In this document: piece after piece, positions 58,997 to 64,000 of the stretch
How positions within the stretch are numbered: position 1 is the stretch's first letter
Layout: the number at the start of each line of letters is the position of its first letter
NCBI RefSeq assembly: GCF_038502225.1
Contig: NC_091293.1
Coordinates: 6,359,467-6,423,466 of the forward strand
Direction of reading: 5' to 3'
Length of the DNA stretch: 64,000 nucleotides
Source: Cherax quadricarinatus
Lineage: Eukaryota; Arthropoda; Malacostraca; Decapoda; Parastacidae
Program-made: the position numbers and the translations under genes
The notes under the pieces: generated by a model
Database searches by the model: none
Told to the model about the DNA's origin: nothing
What the model saw: the letters and a program-made list of their open reading frames with translations, nothing else

Positions 58997-61190
58997 ATTG
59001 TGGTGACTCCTCTCAGGTGCTGTTGTGACCCCTCTCAGATGCTGTTGTGACCCCTTCCTAGGTTCTGGGGGTGACCCCTCAACGGTGCTGTGGTGATCCC
59101 TCCTAGGGGCTGTCGTGGCCCCTCCCAGGTGCTGTGGTAACCCCTCCCAGATGCTGTGGTGACCCCTCCCAGGTGCTGTGGTGACCCTTCCCAGATGCTG
59201 TTTGTGACCCTCCCAAGCCCTGTGGTGACCCCTCCCAGGTGCTGTGGTGACCTCTTCCAAGGTTCTGGGGGTGACCCCTCAAAGGTGCTGTGGTGATCCC
59301 TCCCAGGGGCTGTGGTGACCCCTCCCAGGTTCTGTGGTGACCCCTCCCAGGTGCTGTGATGACCTCTCCCAGGTGCTGTGGTGACCCCTCGTAGGTGCTG
59401 TGATCCCTCCCAGGTGCTGTGGTGACCTCTCCCAAGTGCTGTAGTGAACCCTCCCAAGTGCTGTGGTGACCCATCCCAAGTGCTGTAGTGACCCGTCCCA
59501 GGTGCTGTGGTGATCCTTTCTAAGTGCTGTGGTGACCCTTCCTAGGGACTGAAGTGACCCCTCCCATGTGCTGTGGTGACCCCTTCCTAGGTTCTGGGGG
59601 TGACCCCTCAAAGGTGCTGTGGTGACCCTTCCCAGGGACTGAGGTGACCCCTCCCAGGTGCTGTGGTGACCCCTTCCTAGGTTCTGGGGGTGACCCCTCA
59701 AAGGTGCTGCGGTGATTCCTCTCAGGGGCTATGGTGACCTCTCCCAGGTGCTGTGGTGACCCCTCCAAGGTGCTGTGGTGATCTCTACCACGTGCTGTGG
59801 TGACCCTTCCCAAGTGCTGTGGTGACCCCTCCCAAATGCTGTGGTGACCCCTCCCAAATGCTGTGGTGACCTTCTACTAGGTTCTGTTTGTGATTCCTCA
59901 AAGGTGCTGTGGTGATCTCTCCAAGGGGTTGTGGTGAACCCTCCCAGGTGCTGTGGTGATCCCTCCCAGGTGCTCTGGTGACCCCTACCAAGCGCTGTAG
60001 TGACCCCTCCCAGGTGCTGTGGTGACCCCTCCCATGTGCTGTGGTGACCCCTCCCAAGTGCTGTAGTGACCCGTCCCAGATGCTGTTTGTGACCCCTCCA
60101 AAGCCCTGTGGTGACCCCTCCCAAGTGCTGTAGTGATTCATCCCAGATGCTATTTGTGACCCCTCCCAAGCCCTGTGGTGACCCCTTCCAAGGTTCTGGG
60201 GTGACCCCTCAAAGGTGCTGTGGTGATCCCTCCCAGGGGCTGTGGTGACCCTTCCCAGGTGCTGTGGTGACCCCTCCCAGGTTCTGTGGTGACCCCTCGC
60301 AGGTGCTGTGGTGATCCCTCCCAAGTGCTGTAGTGACCCCTCCCAAGTTCTGTGGTGACCCCTCCCAAGTGCTGTAGTGACCCGTCCAAGGTGCTGTTGT
60401 GACCCCTCCCAAGTGTTGTGATGATCCTTCCCTGGGACTGTGGTGATCTCTCCCAAGTGCTGTGGTGACCCCTTCCTAGGTTCTTGGGGTGACCCATCAG
60501 AGGTGCTGTGGTGGTCACTCTCAGGGGCTGTGGTGACCGCTCCCAGGTGCTGTGGTGACCTCTCCCAGGTGCTGTGGTGACCCCTCCTAGGTGCTGTGGT
60601 GATCCCTCCCAGGTTCTGTAGTGACCCCTCCCAAGTGCTGTTGTTACCCCTCCCAGGTGCTATGGTGACCCTGGGTTCTGGGGGTGACCCCTCTTAGGTG
60701 CTGTAGTGATACCTCACAAGTGCTGTGGTGACCCCTCCCAAGTGCTGCGGTGACCCCCCTCTCAGGTGCTGTGGTGACCCCTCCTAAGTGCTGTGTTGAC
60801 CCTTCCTGGGGACTGTGGTGACCCCTCTCAGGTGCTTTGATGACCCCTTCCAAGGTTCTGGGGGGTGACCCCTCAAAGCTGCTGTGGTAATCACTCCTAG
60901 GGGCTGTGGTGGCCCCTCCCAGGTGCTGTGGTGACCCCTCCTAGGTGCTGTGGTGACCCTTCTCAGGTGTTTTGGTGACTCCTCCAAGGTGCTGTGGTGT
61001 CCCCTCTCAGGTGCTGGGGTGACCCGCTTTCTAGTGCTACGGTAACTCCCTCCTAGGTGCTGGGGTGCTCCCTCACAGGTGCTGTGATGTCCCCTTCCGA
61101 GTGTTGGGGTGACCTCCTCCCATGTGCTGATGTGGCCCCCTCAGATGGTGCTGGGGCGACCCCTCTCAATTCCGGAGTGACCCCATCCAG
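58997..61190. repeat. 22-bp minisatellite, right block
   Basis: About 100 units continuing the array, with CTTCCTAGGTTCTGGGGGTG variants spaced to suggest higher-order repeats. The last ~200 bp (61000-61190) are more degenerate. Confidence 0.95.
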
Positions 61191-61441
61191 GTGTTTAGTA
61201 GAGACACATACGTTTGTACAACATGCATACTGTATTTATAATGTATCTGACTGATCATTAAAAACAGTGATGTGTTCTCATGATGTTTTAATCACAATTT
61301 ATGAGTGAGAAAACAATAGTCTACGTCAAAGAATAGTAACAATAATTACTTGAAATTGGATCAGTATATAACTTGCCGTCAAAATATTGGCCTTATTAAT
61401 GAACGATTATGATACGGATGAAGAACATAAGTGGTTTTATT
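61191..61441. other. Unassigned sequence
   Basis: AT-rich; possibly part of the hAT fragment that follows. Confidence 0.3.
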
Positions 61442-61735
61442 CTACTTGCAAATTGAAAGCTCAGGGTGACAGAAAATCAATAAGAATGTGAATCTTCTGT
61501 TGTGGTTGGAGGCAAAAATTTGAGTTATTCTTCTGTCACTACTACGGTTCTTCAAGCAAGTTGTTGTCAGTCGCAGACTGAGAAAACTACCTTCACATGC
61601 CGCAGAATTAGCTAGCAAGGTCGTACTAATAGAGAGCAGCTTATTTAGACCTGTGAAAATGTCACTGTAAGGTTTGAACATAGCAAGTTCAAGTGGAGAT
61701 ATGATAATATGATTTGTTTTTCCCTCTGAAGGCAA
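61442..61735 (-). pseudogene. hAT transposase C-terminal (dimerisation) fragment
   Basis: A 97-codon minus-strand frame. ANSAACEGSFLSLRLTTTCLKN resembles the S-x-x-C-E-x-S-F-S-x-L-x-x-x-K-T-x-L-R core of the hAT dimerisation domain, followed by SSDRRITQI where SxxRLxxL is expected. No upstream transposase or TIR found. It may be a fragment of the same group as 43136-43775 but is on the opposite strand and 18 kb away. Confidence 0.5.
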
Positions 61736-61935
61736 TGTCCAGCTTCATGAAAGTTAACACTTAAATTTTCCTCTCTGGCACCACAGTTAAATGTGATCTA
61801 CAGGAAACAACATTTCTCTAGCAATGAAGCATCTCGAGGATTCACTGCTGATCAACCTTTGCTTTCCTACGTGAATTTGAAAATTTCCTGATGAATTCAT
61901 TGAATAACTCTCTGTGATAGGAAAGTGTGTGTGTG
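61736..61935. other. Unassigned sequence
   Basis: Nothing recognised. Confidence 0.35.
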
Positions 61936-63014
61936 TGTACTCACCTAGTTGTACTCACCTAGTTGTGGTTGCAGGGGTCGAGTCATAGCTCCTGGTCCCG
62001 CCTTTTCACTGGTTGCTACTAGGTCAGTCTCATTGAACCGTGAGCTTTATCATACCTCTGCTTAAAGCTATGTATGGATCCTGCCTCCACTACATCGCTT
62101 CCCAAACTATTCCACTTCCTGACTACTCACTAGCTGAAGAAATACTTCCTAACATCCCTGTGATTCATCTATGTCTTCAACTTCCAACTGTGTTCCCCAG
62201 TTGCTATGTCCCATCACTGGAACATCCTGTCCTCGTCCTCTTTGTAAATTCGTCTCAGTATTTTATATGTCGTTATCATGTCCCCCCTATCTCTCCTGTC
62301 CTCCAGTGTCGTCAGGTTGATTTCCCTTAACCTCTCCTCGTAGGACATACCTCTTAGCTCTGGGACTAGTCTTGTTGCAAACCTCTGCACTTTCTCTAGT
62401 TTCTTTACGTGCTTGGCTAGGTGTGGGTTCCAAACTGGTGCCGCATACTCCAATATGGGCCTAACGTACACGGTGTACAGGGTCCTGAATGATTCCTTAT
62501 TAAGATGTTGGAATGCTGTTCTGAGGTTTGCTAGGCGCCCATATGCTGCAGCAGTTATTTGGTTGATGTGCGCTTCAGGAGATGTGCCTGGTGTTATACT
62601 CACCCCAAGATCTTTTTCCTTGAGTGAGGTTTGTAGTCTCTTGCCCCCTAGACTGTACTCCGTCTGCGGTCTTCTTTGCCCTTCCCCAATCTTCATGACT
62701 TTGCACTTGGTGGGATTGAACTCCATGAGCCAATTGCTGGACCAGGTCTGCAGCCTGTCCAGATCCCTTTGTAGTTCTGCCTGGTCTTCGATCGAGTGAA
62801 TTCTTCTCATCAACTTCACGTCATCTGCAAACAGGGACACTTTGGAGTCTATTCCTTCCGTCATGTCGTTCACAAATACCAGAAACAGCACTGGTCCTAG
62901 GACTGACCCCTGTGGGAACCCGCTGGTCACAGGTGCCCACTCTGACACCTCGCCACGTACCATGACTCGCTGCTGTCTTCCTGACAAGTATTCCCTGATC
63001 CATTGTAGTGCCAT
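61936..63014 (-). pseudogene. CR1-like LINE (family S), 3' part of RT, copy E
   Basis: Minus strand: ALQWIREYLSGRQQRVMVRG, TSGFPQGSVLGPVLF (motif B), SLFADDVKLMRRI (motif C), WLMEFNPTKCKVM, LEYAAPVWNPHLAKHVKKLEK, LRGMSYEERLREINLTTLEDR and MITTYKILR. The ORF continues to about 62214, then 3' UTR to the tail (CAACTAGGTGAGTACAACTA on the minus strand). 5'-truncated just before motif B, so motif A is missing. A (GT)n sits at the break. Confidence 0.85.
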
Positions 63015-63045
63015 TGTAGTGTGTGTGTGTGTGTGTGTGTGCGTG
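63015..63045. repeat. (GT)n microsatellite
   Basis: Between two truncated family S copies. Confidence 0.9.
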
Positions 63046-63282
63046 TGTCCTGTCTTTGTCCACCTTGTCAGTTCCTCTCAGTATTTTGTAAGTCGTTATC
63101 ATGTCACCCCTAGCTTTCCTGTCCTCCAGTGTCGTCAGGTTGATTTCCCTTAACCTCTCCTCGTAGGACATACCTCTTAGCTCTGGGACTAGTCTTGTTG
63201 CAAACCTTTGCACTTTCTCTAGTTTCTTTACTTGCTTGGCTAGGTGTAGGTTCCAGACTGGTGCCGCATACTCCAATATGTA
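63046..63282 (-). mobile_element. CR1-like LINE (family S) fragment, copy F
   Basis: Minus-strand piece covering LEYAAPVWNLHLAKQVKKLEK to ITTYKILRGTDKVDKD only. Both the 5' part and the tail are missing. A frame runs across (GT)n into copy E and is an artefact. Confidence 0.8.
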
Positions 63283-63930
63283 CTCACCTAGTTGTACTCA
63301 CCTAGTTGAGGTTGTGGGGGTCGAGTCCGAGCTCCTGGCCCCCGCCTCTTCACTGATCGCTACTAGGTCACTCTCTCTGAACCGTGAGCTTTATCATACC
63401 TCTGCTTAAAGCTATGTATGGATCCTGCCACCACTACATCGCTTCCCAAACTATTTCACTTACTGACTACTCTGTGGCTGAAGAAATACTTCCTAACATC
63501 CCTATGATTCATCTGTGTCTTCAGCTTCCAACTATGTCCCCTTGTTACTGTGTCCAATCTATGGAACTTCCTGTCTTTGTCCACCTTGTCAATTCCTCTC
63601 AGTATTTTGTATGTCGTTATCATGTCCCCCCTATCTCTCCTGTCCTCCAGTGTCGTCAGGTTGATTTCCCTTAACCTCTCCTCGTAGGACATACCTCTTA
63701 GCTCTGGGACTAGTCTTGTTGCAAACCTTTGCACTTTCTCTAGTTTCTTTACCTGCTTGGCTATGTGTGGGTTCCAAACTGGTGCCGCATACTCCAATAT
63801 GGGCCTAACGTACACGGTGTACAGGGTCCTGAACGATTCCTTATTAAGATGTCGGAATGCTGTTCTGAGGTTTTCTAGGCGCCCATATGCTGCAGCAGTT
63901 ATTTGATTGATGTGCGCTTCAGGAGATGTG
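63283..63930 (-). pseudogene. CR1-like LINE (family S), copy G
   Basis: Minus strand with full tail (TACTCACCTAGTTGTACTCA on the plus strand at 63283) and the C-terminal ORF (YVRPILEYAAPVWNPHIAKQ, TTLEDRRDRGDMITTYKIL, HSWKLKTQMNHRDVRKYFF). 5'-truncated near 63930. Confidence 0.85.
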
Positions 63931-64000
63931 CCTGGTGTGTGTGTGTGTACTCACCTAATGGTGGTTGCATGGGTCGAGACTCAGTGTGTGTGTGTGTGTG
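63931..64000 (-). mobile_element. CR1-like LINE (family S) tail, copy H, cut by window edge
   Basis: TGTGTGTGTACTCACCTAAT, GGTGGTTGCATGGGTCGAGA, then GT repeat to the end of the window. Tail of a fourth copy in the same orientation. Confidence 0.65.

Noticed and set aside
57391..60987. HHSTWEGSPQHLGG-type repeat proteins on the minus strand
   Set aside because: Products of the 22-bp minisatellite; the frame changes wherever unit length varies.
62821..63276. 151-aa ORF joining two LINE fragments across (GT)n
   Set aside because: The fusion is created by the microsatellite between copies E and F; it is not a real protein.

Overview
This is eukaryotic, repeat-dominated intergenic DNA with no host gene I can support. 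Features pointing to an arthropod, and most likely a decapod crustacean such as a crayfish, are: very long (TA)n tracts, several LINE clades with decapod-like tails, Penelope-like elements, a 14-bp-TIR MITE embedded in TA tracts, and kilobases of GT-rich minisatellite. The species call is inference. Almost every long open reading frame is either transposon-derived or an artefact of a tandem repeat whose period is a multiple of three.

Layout. 1-5008: two convergent Tx1/L1-like LINE copies; the second carries a nested CR1-like LINE. 5009-7613: internally deleted Ty3/Gypsy element with the integrase zinc finger upstream of RNase H (GMR1-like order), a polypurine tract and a 1.2-kb LTR. 8383-14260: Penelope-like (PLE) sequences, inverted PLE termini, a 61-bp satellite interleaved with PLE terminal units, and 13 hammerhead-ribozyme-like motifs in four families. 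14452-15699: 18-bp minisatellite. 16098-17450: ancient LINE. 18365-35017: about 11.6 kb of 21-bp minisatellite, split by a 4.1-kb CR1-like LINE with two intact ORFs (SGNH-esterase ORF1; endonuclease-reverse transcriptase ORF2) and by a short LINE tail.

35018-51028: RTE-like LINE copies, a hAT fragment, a second PLE, and six copies of a ~385-bp MITE strung between (TA)n tracts. 51029-53354: 5'-truncated LINE with an uninterrupted 695-codon ORF carrying reverse transcriptase (FLDD) and a C-terminal CCHC plus PD-(D/E)XK-like nuclease (R2/HERO-like). 53673-55285: another RTE-like copy. 55395-55578: PLE palindrome. 55671-56902: pogo/Tigger-like transposon with its transposase core replaced by a minisatellite. 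57747-61190: 22-bp minisatellite split by a LINE. 61442-64000: hAT C-terminal fragment and a tandem series of truncated LINE 3' ends.

The most interesting signal is the recurring hammerhead-like fold. The same core layout appears in four unrelated PLE-type terminal repeats, with different but compensated stem I, stem II and palindromic stem III sequences. In one family it lies between a TATA-like box and an AATAAA signal. The second most interesting is the GMR1-like domain order of the Gypsy remnant.
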